DNA of 64,000 bases, from NCBI RefSeq assembly GCF_003841405.1, contig NZ_PXYA01000001.1, forward strand, positions 744,001-808,000, written 5' to 3'. The notes under the pieces are model-generated. The model searched no databases and was not told where the DNA came from. It was given only the letters and a program-made list of their open reading frames with translations. Origin of the DNA: Tetragenococcus halophilus subsp. halophilus DSM 20339. GTDB taxonomy: Bacteria > Bacillota > Bacilli > Lactobacillales > Enterococcaceae. The position numbers and the translations under genes are program-made. This document shows, in pieces, positions 8,767 to 16,593 of the stretch. How positions within the stretch are numbered: position 1 is the first letter of the stretch; every line of letters starts with the position of its first letter.

Positions 8767-8864
8767 TTAATAAGTACTTCATTTTCATTAATTTGTGGTT
8801 CAGCAACTTCTCCATACTGTAATACTGAAGAATCACCAAATTCATTAAAATATAGTGCTTTCAT

Positions 8865-9343
8865 AATTTGTTTTTCTCCTTTTTCTTATAATTCACTCTT
8901 TATTTAAATACAAGTTTGTCTTGATTAATTAAACCCCTTTTTTAAACAACATAAATGAATAACCAAATGGGAAAAGATCTACTACAACAATTGGGTTATT
9001 AGAAACCATCTTTGTTGTAAGAATGCGTTTAAAATAAATATTAGTCCACTAATAATCAACTAGCCATGCGGTTTGTTTGATTCCAATTCTCTTTACTATT
9101 TAGCTTCCAAAGAATTCTGATTCCATTTCACTACTACTAGCAGGTTTTTCCCTCCAAATAATGCACGTTAATTTCTACTTTGATGTCTCATATTTATTGT
9201 ATTCATATTCGTAATATTAGAATTAAAAAAACAGGAAACGTTATAATTTCCCGCTTCTAAAGATTGTAACAACTTACCTGTTTAATGAAAGAATTTAACC
9301 TAGCATGCTTTTTTATATTAAGTTTATTTTAATAAGCAAATTG
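8865..9343. other. Gene-free stretch with degenerate coding remnants
   Basis: No intact gene is visible in this 479-bp stretch. On the minus strand around 8940-9030 a short frame reads NNPIVVVDLFPFGYSFMLFKKG before a stop, and further upstream fragments are broken by several stops. An inverted repeat ACAGG...CCTGT near 9232-9284 may be a terminator remnant. I see the region as decayed sequence and cannot name its source. Confidence 0.35.
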
Positions 9344-9568
9344 CTAATTTGCTGCCATTTTGTTTTCTGTTAACCTCATATGATCTCTTATAATTTCTCC
9401 ATCATCTGTAGGTTTGTAATCGACAATATAAACTGTCCCACTGATTACCTTATCAATAGTCACTGTTGCATCCTTCATTCCTTCCATGTGATCAGCTGGA
9501 ATAACAGTATTTTCTAATTTCTGCTGCACTCCCCATTTATGATATGCAACTTTTTTTATATCACAACC
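9344..9568 (-). pseudogene. YdhK-like (DUF1541) protein fragment
   Basis: The minus-strand frame reads YHKWGVQQKLENT, then ADHMEGMKDATVTIDKV and VYIVDYKPTDDGE. These match the C-terminal repeat of YdhK/DUF1541 proteins, which normally have two such modules, a signal peptide and a His/Met-rich linker. Here the first module, signal peptide and linker are gone, and a stop lies just upstream at about 9569. YdhK-like genes often accompany copper or cadmium export genes, and the adjoining ATPase remnant supports that. A GTG at 9529 would allow a 61-residue product, but without a signal peptide it is unlikely to work. Confidence 0.7.
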
Positions 9569-9610
9569 TTATCTAAAAAAGTTGATTTAAGATTTCTTAA
9601 AAGAACAATT

Positions 9611-10271
9611 TTAGGCAGCTGCTTTTTTCACTGTTTCTGGTTGAGAATTACTTGCTTTAGTTTTCGTCCTCACTGGTTTAAAGCCTTTCAAATTGTAGTA
9701 CATTGAATAGTACGGAAACTGAGCTTAAACTCATGGCCGCTCCGGAAAACATTGGATTTAGTAGCAGGCCGCCAAATAAGTGTAGAATACCCAACGCAAT
9801 TGGTACATCCATCAAATCACTACGCATTAATACAATATCCGCTGATTCGATTGCTACGTCCGTGCCTGATCCAATCGCAACACCTACGTCTTATTGTGTT
9901 AGAACAGGCGCGTCATTGATACCATCACCGACCATAGCTATATGAAGTCCTTCATTTTGTAATTTTTGCACTTCGTTAGCTTTGTCTTCGGGTAGAATTT
10001 CACTGAATACGCGATCAATCCCCACTTGCTTAGCAATGACTTCAGCCGTTTTTGTATTATCTTCTGTGATCATCGCAACTTGCAAGCCCATATTATGCAA
10101 TTTATCAGTCGCTGCGATACTATTTCCTTTTACTGTATCGGCAACTGCAATAATGCCAATCAAACAATTATCCTCTGTAATAAATATTGGGGTTTTTCCC
10201 TCATTAGCTAACTGGTCAGTAACTTCTTTATCAATCTTAACCTGAACAGTTTTTTTATCTTTTATACTCAT
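9611..10271 (-). pseudogene. Copper-type P1B ATPase remnant (CopA/CopB C-terminal part)
   Basis: Minus-strand frames carry the hinge of a heavy-metal P-type ATPase: IAVADTVK, MITEDNTKTAEVIAKQVGIDRVFSEILPEDKANEVQKLQ and MVGDGINDAP, followed by [30 protein letters not shown]. Lesions are many. The metal-binding region, transmembrane pore and phosphorylation DKTG motif are missing. A TAA interrupts after APVLTQ. About 29 codons are lost between DVP and [11 protein letters not shown], removing a membrane helix. A one-base T insertion shifts the frame before [11 protein letters not shown]. It cannot transport metal. Together with the YdhK fragment it marks a lost copper-resistance cluster. Confidence 0.9.
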
Positions 10272-10304
10272 GATAAAACGCCCTTATCAATAACATTATC
10301 ATTA

Positions 10305-10340
10305 AAAAAGGAGTCAGACAGCAAAAATTCCCATCTGACC
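10305..10340 (-). terminator. Probable Rho-independent terminator
   Basis: GTCAGA (10313-10318) and TCTGAC (10334-10339) form a short stem, followed on the minus strand by TCCTTTTTT. It sits immediately below the DUF1275 gene stop. The stem is short, so confidence is moderate. Confidence 0.5.
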
Positions 10341-10349
10341 GTTTCTTTT

Positions 10350-11093
10350 TCATAGCTTTGTCGTATCATAGGAAAGATTTTCGTGAACTGCGTTTTTTTC
10401 AACATTAAGGTAGAAGGCGTGTCTCTTACTATCCAAAACAACTAATACAAAATTTATTAAAAGTGGTAGTGTAATAAACCAAATACTATGAACACCGTAA
10501 AAGCGCCATAACAAATAACTAATTAGTACACCTAAATAAAAATTCACACACGTACCTCCATATAATTTTGCCTTTTCAATTTTTTCTCTTCTTTCGGGAT
10601 TACCTTGGGACAGCAAAAAATAATCAATGATGGATATTGTGGCCTGTTTTAAGTTATTCGTACAAAAAACGGTAGCACTAGGATACCCTTTTGCGCCTTT
10701 GAATATACACCATTGAAATGCTGTTGCAAAAAACACTGGGTAAAGAGCTATAACTGGGTTCATACTAAGAGGGAAAAAACCAATCAAAATGGCAGCAATT
10801 AAATCAAAAGAAATAGAAAAATAGCGTAAATCTATCTTAGTTTTTCTTTCCATTATCGTAGCTGATATGATCCCGCCCATAAAAAGTAGCGCAGCTACGA
10901 TGCGCAACGCGCCTTCTGACATATTTCTGCCTAATATATTTCTTACGACTTCAATTAAATTTGCTGTCTGCGCTTGCCCGAAATTTCCCATACGACTTGT
11001 AATTGCATACATGCCAAAAAAGCCGCCGCAAAGAGCAATGATGTAATGAATATATATATCAAGATGCTTCATATTACTAAAAATACTTTTCAC
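10350..11093 (-). CDS. DUF1275 (YoaK-like) membrane protein
   Basis: The 247-residue protein has about six hydrophobic spans and the DUF1275 N-terminal motif region (GGFFGMYAITSRMGNFGQAQTANLIEVVRNI), where the family usually has GAQTGN. The middle carries GFFPLSMNPVIALYPVFFATAFQWCIF. Function of the family is unknown; members are integral membrane proteins. The start is GTG at 11093 with AAGGAG nine bases upstream; an internal ATG seven codons later is an alternative. Its promoter region holds a 13-bp motif that also occurs before the tetR gene at 11310-11834, so the two may share a repressor. It is separated from tetR by about 215 bp. Confidence 0.82.
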   Translation of the reverse strand: MKSIFSNMKHLDIYIHYIIALCGGFFGMYAITSRMGNFGQAQTANLIEVVRNILGRNMSEGALRIVAALLFMGGIISATIMERKTKIDLRYFSISFDLIAAILIGFFPLSMNPVIALYPVFFATAFQWCIFKGAKGYPSATVFCTNNLKQATISIIDYFLLSQGNPERREKIEKAKLYGGTCVNFYLGVLISYLLWRFYGVHSIWFITLPLLINFVLVVLDSKRHAFYLNVEKNAVHENLSYDTTKL

Positions 11094-11144
11094 CTACAAA
11101 ATCTCCTTATATCTATCATCTGGTTTTTATATATAATCAAACGC

Positions 11145-11157
11145 AATTGTATTGTAT
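11145..11157. promoter_or_regulatory. Candidate TetR-type site upstream of the DUF1275 gene
   Basis: The 13-bp string AATTGTATTGTAT is repeated exactly at 11857-11869, in the promoter region of the TetR gene. Here it lies about 52-64 bp before the GTG of the DUF1275 gene, just before a TATATA-like -10 box. Sharing of a 13-mer by two neighbouring promoters suggests a common operator; this is inference. Confidence 0.45.
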
Positions 11158-11309
11158 TAGGTGCTCAATAAAACATTACAATTTTATCACAAATAGCAAA
11201 GAAATATAATCTGTTAAGGCCATTAACAGCTACTAGCAATTAAAATAGCTGTTTAGCGGAAAGATTTAGCTATCTTTTAATGATCACTTTTTAAACGTTT
11301 CTATATTTT

Positions 11310-11834
11310 TTATAGAAACTTTTTTTCAAATTCAATCAATTGAATTTTAACTTGATCTAAAGAATCAATGGTAGGATTTTCAAATATTCGAGACCAAGCA
11401 GTAATAACATTTCCAAAAAATGCGCCTTTTAGTACATCATAAGGGTCATCCTCACTAGATGGAAAATCAGGAAGTATTTTCAAGGCTTTAAAAAAAATTT
11501 GAGATTGAAAATCAGGTTCAGATTTAAGTTTTTTCATTAAATTCATATAATTTACTTTATCTGTATATGAAGCACTATCTAACACTTCAATTACTTTTTG
11601 AATCATTTCTTTTAATGTGTAATCTTTTCCTAAAAATTCATCAAGTGTGTCTTTCAATAAGTCATTATTACTTAAAAATAAAATTTCACTTTTCGTTTTA
11701 AACATTCTAAATAATGTACTTCGTGAAATATCCGATTCTTGTGCGATTTTTTCCATACTTGTTTTGTTATAACCATTTTCTTCAAATAAACGATCGGCAA
11801 TTTCAAGAACATGCTTTCTTATATCTTTATCCAT
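11310..11834 (-). CDS. TetR/AcrR-family transcriptional regulator
   Basis: The 174-residue protein has a typical TetR HTH at residues 5-50 (RKHVLEIADRLFEENGYNKTSMEKIAQESDISRSTLFRMFKTKSEIL). The C-terminal ligand domain is helical and not assignable to a subfamily. GGAGGGG lies six bases before the ATG. It is transcribed away from the FAD monooxygenase at 11960, the classic arrangement for a repressor and its target, and it points toward the DUF1275 gene. Two site types occur in its divergent promoter region: a 13-bp direct copy also found upstream of DUF1275, and a long palindrome nearer the monooxygenase. The inducer is unknown. Confidence 0.92.
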   Translation of the reverse strand: MDKDIRKHVLEIADRLFEENGYNKTSMEKIAQESDISRSTLFRMFKTKSEILFLSNNDLLKDTLDEFLGKDYTLKEMIQKVIEVLDSASYTDKVNYMNLMKKLKSEPDFQSQIFFKALKILPDFPSSEDDPYDVLKGAFFGNVITAWSRIFENPTIDSLDQVKIQLIEFEKKFL

Positions 11835-11856
11835 TTATTCCCCTCCAAAATATTAT

Positions 11857-11869
11857 AATTGTATTGTAT
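11857..11869. promoter_or_regulatory. Candidate autoregulatory site of the TetR gene
   Basis: AATTGTATTGTAT lies 22-35 bp before the tetR ATG and overlaps a TATAAT box on the minus strand. It also forms the centre of a weak dyad AATATTAT...ATAATATT (11849-11878). The same 13-mer occurs at 11145-11157. Overlap with the -10 suits autorepression, by inference. Confidence 0.45.
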
Positions 11870-11884
11870 CATAATATTTTTACA

Positions 11885-11936
11885 TTGACACTGAGTTTCA
11901 CTAAAGGTAAGATATAGTAAAGAAACTCAGTGTCAA
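11885..11936 (+). promoter_or_regulatory. Promoter of the FAD monooxygenase flanked by a 15-bp perfect palindrome
   Basis: TTGACACTGAGTTTC (11885-11899) is repeated in exact inverse complement at 11922-11936, with 22 bp between. The left arm contains the -35 hexamer TTGACA, and TAAGAT 17 bp downstream (11908-11913) is a good -10. The arms therefore frame the promoter, as expected of operators bound by a dimeric repressor on both sides, or of a stable 5' hairpin if the start lies upstream. The divergent TetR protein is the obvious candidate ligand. Confidence 0.65.
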
Positions 11937-11959
11937 ATAAATGAAAAAGGATGAGGGAT

Positions 11960-13156
11960 ATGGAAAACAAAAAAGTTTTAGTATCTGGAGCTAGTATGGC
12001 CGGCCTTACATCAGCGTATTGGTTAAACGAAAATGGTTTTGACGTAACAATTGTTGAAAGGGCAAGCAAAATACGAGGCGGCGGTTATCCTATAGATGTA
12101 AGAGGAAGCGCTATAAATATAGTCCAAATGATGGGAATCCATGAAGAATTGAACGCCCAAAATTTAAATAATATGAAGTTTAATATTCTAGATAGTCAAA
12201 ATAATATCATTTCGAAATTTACAGATGAGTCAATGAAAGACAATAAGGATATTGAAATTCCAAGAGGTGATCTAACTCATGCCCTGTATAAAGCAGTACA
12301 GGAGAAAAATATAAAAATTATTTTTAATGACTCTATTAAAACAATAGTCTCTTTGAATAATGGGGTCGAAACTGAATTGGAAAGTGGCACAAAAAAGCAA
12401 TATGATTTAGTGGTTGGAGCAGATGGTATTCATTCCAATACAAGAAAACTAACGTTTGGTAAAGAAGAAAAATTCACCAAATATTTAGGTCATTGTTTTA
12501 CAGGTTTCACTATGGAAAATTATTTAAATATGCATAAAGAGGCTGTTATCTATTCAGAAGCAGGACGAACAGCTATTATGTATGCTACTGAAAACAAAGA
12601 ATCAGTGCATGCGTTTCTAGTTTTTAGTGATGAAAAGGAACCTTTTGTTAATCATAGAAATATAGAGAAACATAAAGAATTGGTCAAAAATAAATTTAAA
12701 AATATAAGCGGCATTGTTCCAAAATTATTAGAAGCATTAGATAAATCAGAAGAAATATTTTTTGATACTACAACCCAGGTTATCATGGATGATTGGTCAA
12801 AAGATAACATTGTTTTAACAGGAGACGCTGCCCACGCCCCTTCTTTTCTAACGGGACAAGGATCAAGTCTGGCAATAATAGGTTCTTATATTTTAGCGAA
12901 TGAATTAAAAAATAAGAATAATATTGATGATGCACTTTCAAATTACGAAAAAGTTATGAAACCACTCGCAGAAATAAATCAAAAAGCAATTGAAAATGAA
13001 GGTTCTTTCATTTTATATCCAAAAAATGAAGAAGAAATGGAAAAAAGAAGTATTATTCTAAAACAACTGGAAAATATGAGCACAGAAGATATGGAAGCTC
13101 ATGATATGATTGATATAACGAGGGTTATAGAGTACCCAAACTTATCCAATCAATAA
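11960..13156 (+). CDS. FAD-dependent monooxygenase (PHBH fold)
   Basis: The 398-residue protein has an FAD-binding Rossmann motif at the N-terminus (VLVSGASMAGLTSAYWLNENG), a conserved acidic residue in TIVERA, the GADGIHSNTR segment (DG motif) and the GD motif LTGDAAHAPSFLTGQGSSLA near residue 290. This is the group A flavin hydroxylase family, which includes TetX-like drug-modifying enzymes and phenolic hydroxylases. The substrate is not evident. I chose the ATG at 11960 because AAGGA lies eight bases upstream; the ATG at 11951 has no spacing for one. Control by the divergent TetR protein through the palindrome at 11885-11936 is likely, suggesting inducible detoxification. Confidence 0.88.
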   Translation: MENKKVLVSGASMAGLTSAYWLNENGFDVTIVERASKIRGGGYPIDVRGSAINIVQMMGIHEELNAQNLNNMKFNILDSQNNIISKFTDESMKDNKDIEIPRGDLTHALYKAVQEKNIKIIFNDSIKTIVSLNNGVETELESGTKKQYDLVVGADGIHSNTRKLTFGKEEKFTKYLGHCFTGFTMENYLNMHKEAVIYSEAGRTAIMYATENKESVHAFLVFSDEKEPFVNHRNIEKHKELVKNKFKNISGIVPKLLEALDKSEEIFFDTTTQVIMDDWSKDNIVLTGDAAHAPSFLTGQGSSLAIIGSYILANELKNKNNIDDALSNYEKVMKPLAEINQKAIENEGSFILYPKNEEEMEKRSIILKQLENMSTEDMEAHDMIDITRVIEYPNLSNQ

Positions 13157-13201
13157 CTAAGTAGAACTTAGCTTTTTAGACCACATTTTTATTTATAAAA
13201 T

Positions 13202-13240
13202 AAAAAAATGCTGAAGTCTTTGTTAAATAAAGACTTCAGC
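13202..13240 (-). terminator. Terminator of the tRNA-Arg gene
   Basis: GCTGAAGTCTTT (13210-13221) pairs perfectly with AAAGACTTCAGC (13229-13240). On the minus strand it is followed by a seven-T run (13208-13202). It lies 14 bp below the 3' end of the tRNA. Confidence 0.88.
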
Positions 13241-13253
13241 ATTCATAAATTAC

Positions 13254-13327
<74 letters not shown>

Positions 13328-13332
13328 ATATA

Positions 13333-13402
13333 AAAAAGCCACATCCTATTTTATCGCTTTGCTTGCAAAAGAGCAAGATAATTTCAGCGATAAAATAGGA
13401 TG
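13333..13402 (-). terminator. Long terminator hairpin of the Eis-like gene
   Basis: CATCCTATTTTATCGCT (13342-13358) and its exact complement (13386-13402) make a 17-bp stem. The minus strand then reads GGCTTTTTTAT. The 27-nt loop contains a smaller hairpin. It starts five bases after the acetyltransferase stop codon. Confidence 0.85.
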
Positions 13403-13406
13403 TTTT

Positions 13407-14582
13407 TTAGAAATAATCTTCTAGAATGGGTGCTTGTTGCGGGGTTAATTGACGAATAGTTTCGATAATTTCTTCGTCTATTTCTACTAAATCATAAAAT
13501 ATTAATGTATCAATGGAACAATAACCAAATAATAACTGCGTTAATCGCTGGATACTAATCTTTAATTGCGGTAACTGGGTTTGGTTAACTTCCTTTTTAA
13601 CAATATTTACTTGCTTCTTATTTACAATTTCAAAAGTTCCTTCATTCCAAGGTGCATAATGATCCTTTTCAATCGTAATAGCAAAAGACTTTTTAACGTC
13701 TTTTAAAAGTCTTTTGTTTAAAAAGCTTTCGACATCAACGATTCTAGCCATCATTTCAGGACGAATCTCTGCTTTTCCGATAGGATTATCATTTAAGAAA
13801 AAGTCTTCATTTTTCGCATAGCCTTTTTCATAAATAATACGTTGCGTCGAATCTTTGTGTGAGCTGATATACCGATTTATTCCTCGATAAGCAGATTCTG
13901 TTAAATTTACCCAACGTACACAATGAAATTTTCCGTCTTTAATCTTATATACTAGATAACCTTCTGGACGATCTTCTTCATTATAGTAAATCGCAAAATA
14001 ATAGCTATGCGAAATATTAAATTTATATTCATACCACCAGCCTTCTCTTAAAATACCTCCGTGTTTATGTTTAGAAGAAGCTTGATCAATTTGCTTGATT
14101 GCTTCTTTTGCTTGTGCCCAAGTCTTTCTTCGTACATATCCTTTAGGTTTTGGACTATCTGGCCAAGCTGAACTTTCTACATCATAACAAATACGTTCAA
14201 ATGTTAGCTCATATCCATATTTGCGATAAAACGGATAAGAAAAAGGATCCAGGTAGGAAAGCAAAATGCCATTTTCATAGCAATCTACCAGCATTTTTTG
14301 CATTAATTGATCAATGTTTCCCTGTCCCCGAAATGAAGGATCAGAAGAGACAAAACCTATCCCTGCCATATCAAATAATTGATTATATAGTTGTACCTTT
14401 AAAGGTGTAGCAATCATTTGGCTGGCAAGTTCTTGTTCGTTAAACGCAGCATAAACGTTTGAATGGTTAAACAATGTAGTAAAACCTTCTTGATGTTGCT
14501 GATCATCTGCAAAACGAAAGGCGTAATGCGCTAATTGATAACTCTCAGTAAAGTTTTCTTCTTGTAATTTTTTAATTGTCAC
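13407..14582 (-). CDS. Eis-like GNAT acetyltransferase
   Basis: The 391-residue protein matches the Eis (enhanced intracellular survival) family: an N-terminal GNAT domain with the acetyl-CoA motif SSDPSFRGQGNIDQLMQKML (about residues 79-98) and the YLDPFSYPFYRKYGYE segment, a second atypical GNAT domain, and a sterol-carrier-like C-terminal domain ending in the free carboxylate of EDYF. Family members acetylate amino groups of aminoglycosides, polyamines or proteins; the substrate here is unknown. The length is usual for the Firmicute branch (about 390-410). The gene is monocistronic, with its own strong terminator. Confidence 0.88.
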   Translation of the reverse strand: MTIKKLQEENFTESYQLAHYAFRFADDQQHQEGFTTLFNHSNVYAAFNEQELASQMIATPLKVQLYNQLFDMAGIGFVSSDPSFRGQGNIDQLMQKMLVDCYENGILLSYLDPFSYPFYRKYGYELTFERICYDVESSAWPDSPKPKGYVRRKTWAQAKEAIKQIDQASSKHKHGGILREGWWYEYKFNISHSYYFAIYYNEEDRPEGYLVYKIKDGKFHCVRWVNLTESAYRGINRYISSHKDSTQRIIYEKGYAKNEDFFLNDNPIGKAEIRPEMMARIVDVESFLNKRLLKDVKKSFAITIEKDHYAPWNEGTFEIVNKKQVNIVKKEVNQTQLPQLKISIQRLTQLLFGYCSIDTLIFYDLVEIDEEIIETIRQLTPQQAPILEDYF

Positions 14583-14629
14583 TTACTCACCTCATTTTTA
14601 TATACTGCTCTAAACATACACGAAATTTA

Positions 14630-14675
14630 AAAGAAAGCCAAGGTAGTCCATTCTTACACAGCTACCTTAGCCTTT
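14630..14675 (-). terminator. Terminator of the PTS operon
   Basis: On the minus strand GGCTAAGGTAG pairs with CTACCTTGGCT (one G-U), followed by TTCTTTT. It begins right after the IIC stop codon and closes the levR-IIB-IIA-IIC series. Confidence 0.75.
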
Positions 14676-14676
14676 T

Positions 14677-15930
14677 TTATTCTTCTTCTGCGATTTTTTT
14701 CAATGCTTGGTCTACGCCCATTTTTACAAAAGGAATATACATAACTACTGACAAAATTAAGTTAACGGCAGCCAGCACTGCGCCAGAAAAACTTTGCGTT
14801 GCTAAAAATCCTCCAATAACTGGTGGCGTCACCCAAGGTGGCATCACTGTTGAAACAGGGACTAAACCAATGCTTGTCGCAAAGTAAGCAACAGATACTA
14901 AGACCATTGGAACGATAATAAACGGAATAAACATAATAGGATTTAATACAATAGGTAAACCAAATAACATGGGTTCATTAATATTGAATAGTCCTGGTGC
15001 AACACTCAAGTTGTTTACAACTTTATAAGCTTTATTTCTTCTACCTACAAGATAAATCGCGATAATTAAGCCAAGTGTAGCTCCTGTTCCTCCAAGGTTT
15101 ACAAAACTATCAATAAAAGGTTTGTTTACAATGTAAGGCGCAACATCACCATTTGAAATAGCGTTGATATTTGCTTCAATTGCAGGTGCATTGATGGTTT
15201 GCATAAATGGATCAATCATATTAGCTCCGTGTAAACCAAAGAACCATAAAAATGGTGTAATAAATGCTAGCAATAAAGCTGACCAATACGTATTAGCCAT
15301 TCCCATAAACGGTTGTTGTACAGCTTCATAGAATGAATTAATAATATCGTCAAAACCAAAAGCTGCAAAAATTGCTGTAATTAAGCCAAATATACTAATA
15401 ACAATCATCGCTGGAAGCAAAGCTGCAAATGACTTTGCGACTGCTGGTGGTACACCGTCTGGCATCTTAATAACTAATTTTTCATTTCCGATCAAGCGAA
15501 CAAATAATTCTGTTGAAATAATAGCTACGATAATAGCAACAAACAAACCTGTGCTTGACATGCCTGTCGCACCGCCTAGTGCAAAGAAAGAAGCTACCGA
15601 AACAACTCCTGTAGCCACTGGATCTTTCCCGTAGCCCTTGGATAAGTTATGAGCAACTAAATAAGCGATCATAACTGATAGTACCGCAAAAGTACCTTCC
15701 CAAACAGAATCACCAAAGCCTTTCCACGATTCGTTAGCAAAAATTGAATTCATAAATTCTTGAAAACCTGGAATAGGCAAGTTATTGATCATAGTCGCTA
15801 AACCACCCAGAATCATTAGTGGCATGGTTACCATAAATGAATCACGAATAGCAACTAACTAACGTTGGGCGCCAATCTTTGAAGCTACGGGTACAAATTT
15901 TTCTTCCATAAAACGTACAAATGTATCCAT
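14677..15930 (-). pseudogene. PTS cellobiose/lactose IIC permease with an in-frame amber stop
   Basis: From the ATG at 15930 (GGAGGAG upstream) the frame reads MDTFVRFMEEKFVPVASKIGAQR, then TAG at 15859-15861, then LVAIRDSFMVTMPLMILGG and on to a normal C-terminus. Family members have a residue such as Tyr or His at the stop, so a single base change (TAT to TAG) is the simplest cause. The rest is an intact celB/lacE-type EIIC with about ten membrane spans, including the substrate region HGANMIDPFMQ and NEPMLFGLPIV. Reinitiation at MVTMP has no ribosome site. Without IIC the IIA and IIB proteins made by the same operon cannot transport sugar, unless the amber codon is suppressed. Confidence 0.88.
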
Positions 15931-15953
15931 TTTTCTCCTCCTGAAGCTAGCTT

Positions 15954-16274
15954 TTATTTTTCGTCTAAGCGACGATATAAATCAATGATTTCCGTCGCTA
16001 AATCTTTAAAAGCAATAGCTGTCATCAAATGATCTTGTGAGTGTACCGCGAGCAAAGTGACATCCATATGCTCGCCTTGTGCTTCTTTGGTTAACATGCC
16101 GGTTTGTGATTCATGGGCTTGGCTCAAGGAAGTATCAGCATCTTTTAGTTTTTGATCCGCTAATTCAAAATCCCCTTTTTTAGCTGCTGCAATAGCTTCC
16201 ATCGCGTCACTCTTAGCGTTGCCGCCATACATAATTAAACCCATGACCGCTTCCATATTTTCTTGTTCATCCAT
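15954..16274 (-). CDS. PTS lactose/cellobiose-family IIA component
   Basis: The 106-residue protein is an all-helical EIIA of the Lac/Chb class. The phosphorylated His lies in the LLAVHSQDHLM motif (His78 by count), and the MGLIMYGGNAKSDAMEAI segment is typical of the first helix. It accepts phosphate from HPr and passes it to IIB in the cytoplasm as a trimer. AGGAGG precedes the ATG. It lies 23 bp upstream of the IIC gene. A 288-bp repeat array, not a gene, separates it from the IIB gene upstream, which is unusual inside a PTS operon. Confidence 0.94.
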   Translation of the reverse strand: MDEQENMEAVMGLIMYGGNAKSDAMEAIAAAKKGDFELADQKLKDADTSLSQAHESQTGMLTKEAQGEHMDVTLLAVHSQDHLMTAIAFKDLATEIIDLYRRLDEK

Positions 16275-16296
16275 ATAAAATTCCTCCTAATATTTT

Positions 16297-16584
16297 TCAG
16301 GGAGCAAAAGTAGTTTTTTCTCCCTGTCTTGTTAATCATAGGGAATGAGTCTTCAATTTAACCCCCATCTTTTCATCCTCAGGGAGTAAATTTAAAATTC
16401 TATCCCTATCTTTAACATTTTTCTTTCTATTTTTTAAAAAAAACCTCGTTTTCCAGCAATTTCAGGGAGTCTTTTAGCAATTCATTCCCTGTCTTTGCAT
16501 TCTCAGGGAACAAATGTAATTTTTACTCCCTATCTTTCTAATCATAGGGAGTAGATTTCTATTTTTCTCTCTGATCTTTTGTAA
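16297..16584. repeat. Tandem 41-bp hairpin array, family 1 (six units plus one degenerate)
   Basis: Units start at 16297, 16338, 16379, 16462, 16503 and 16544, each 41 bp; the 42-bp gap at 16420-16461 looks like a decayed seventh unit. The common form begins TCAGGGAG, has CTCCCT starting at about unit position 24, and ends near TCTTTNTAATC. In each unit AGGGA(G/A) and (C/T)TCCCT-like arms are inverted and about 14-15 bp apart, so each could fold as a hairpin. The array lies between the IIB stop and IIA start and would be part of the PTS transcript. It has no ORF and no CRISPR-like unique spacers. Confidence 0.85.
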
Positions 16585-16593
16585 CGATAGCTA

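Larger units (their letters stand above)
6337..8864 (-). pseudogene. NADPH:quinone reductase-like MDR protein, split by an IS
   Basis: The N-terminal 32 codons (8767-8864, MKALYFNEFGDSSVLQYGEV) and the remainder (6337-7199) flank IS copy B. Deleting the IS and one TTAATAA duplication rejoins NENEVLIKTKYIGVNFADIYRRRGDY in frame. The protein belongs to the zinc-independent medium-chain reductase group (QorA-like): GYEGVGEV motif, and a Rossmann motif YGISGGVGQI for NADPH. It would have reduced quinones or electrophilic carbonyls in the cytoplasm. The larger fragment still has a long open frame that begins in the IS end, but lacks the first beta strands and a ribosome site, so function is unlikely. 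Confidence 0.92.

Noticed and set aside
8865-9343. A membrane-protein gene on the minus strand near 8940-9110
   Set aside because: Frames are short and broken by several stops, with no start signal; treated as decayed sequence.
14677-15834. Shorter IIC protein starting at MVTMPLM
   Set aside because: No ribosome site before that codon, and the upstream 23 codons match the IIC N-terminus, so an amber stop is the better reading.
16297-16584. CRISPR array
   Set aside because: Units are contiguous 41-bp copies with no unique spacers, no cas genes nearby, and differing sequence between arrays.
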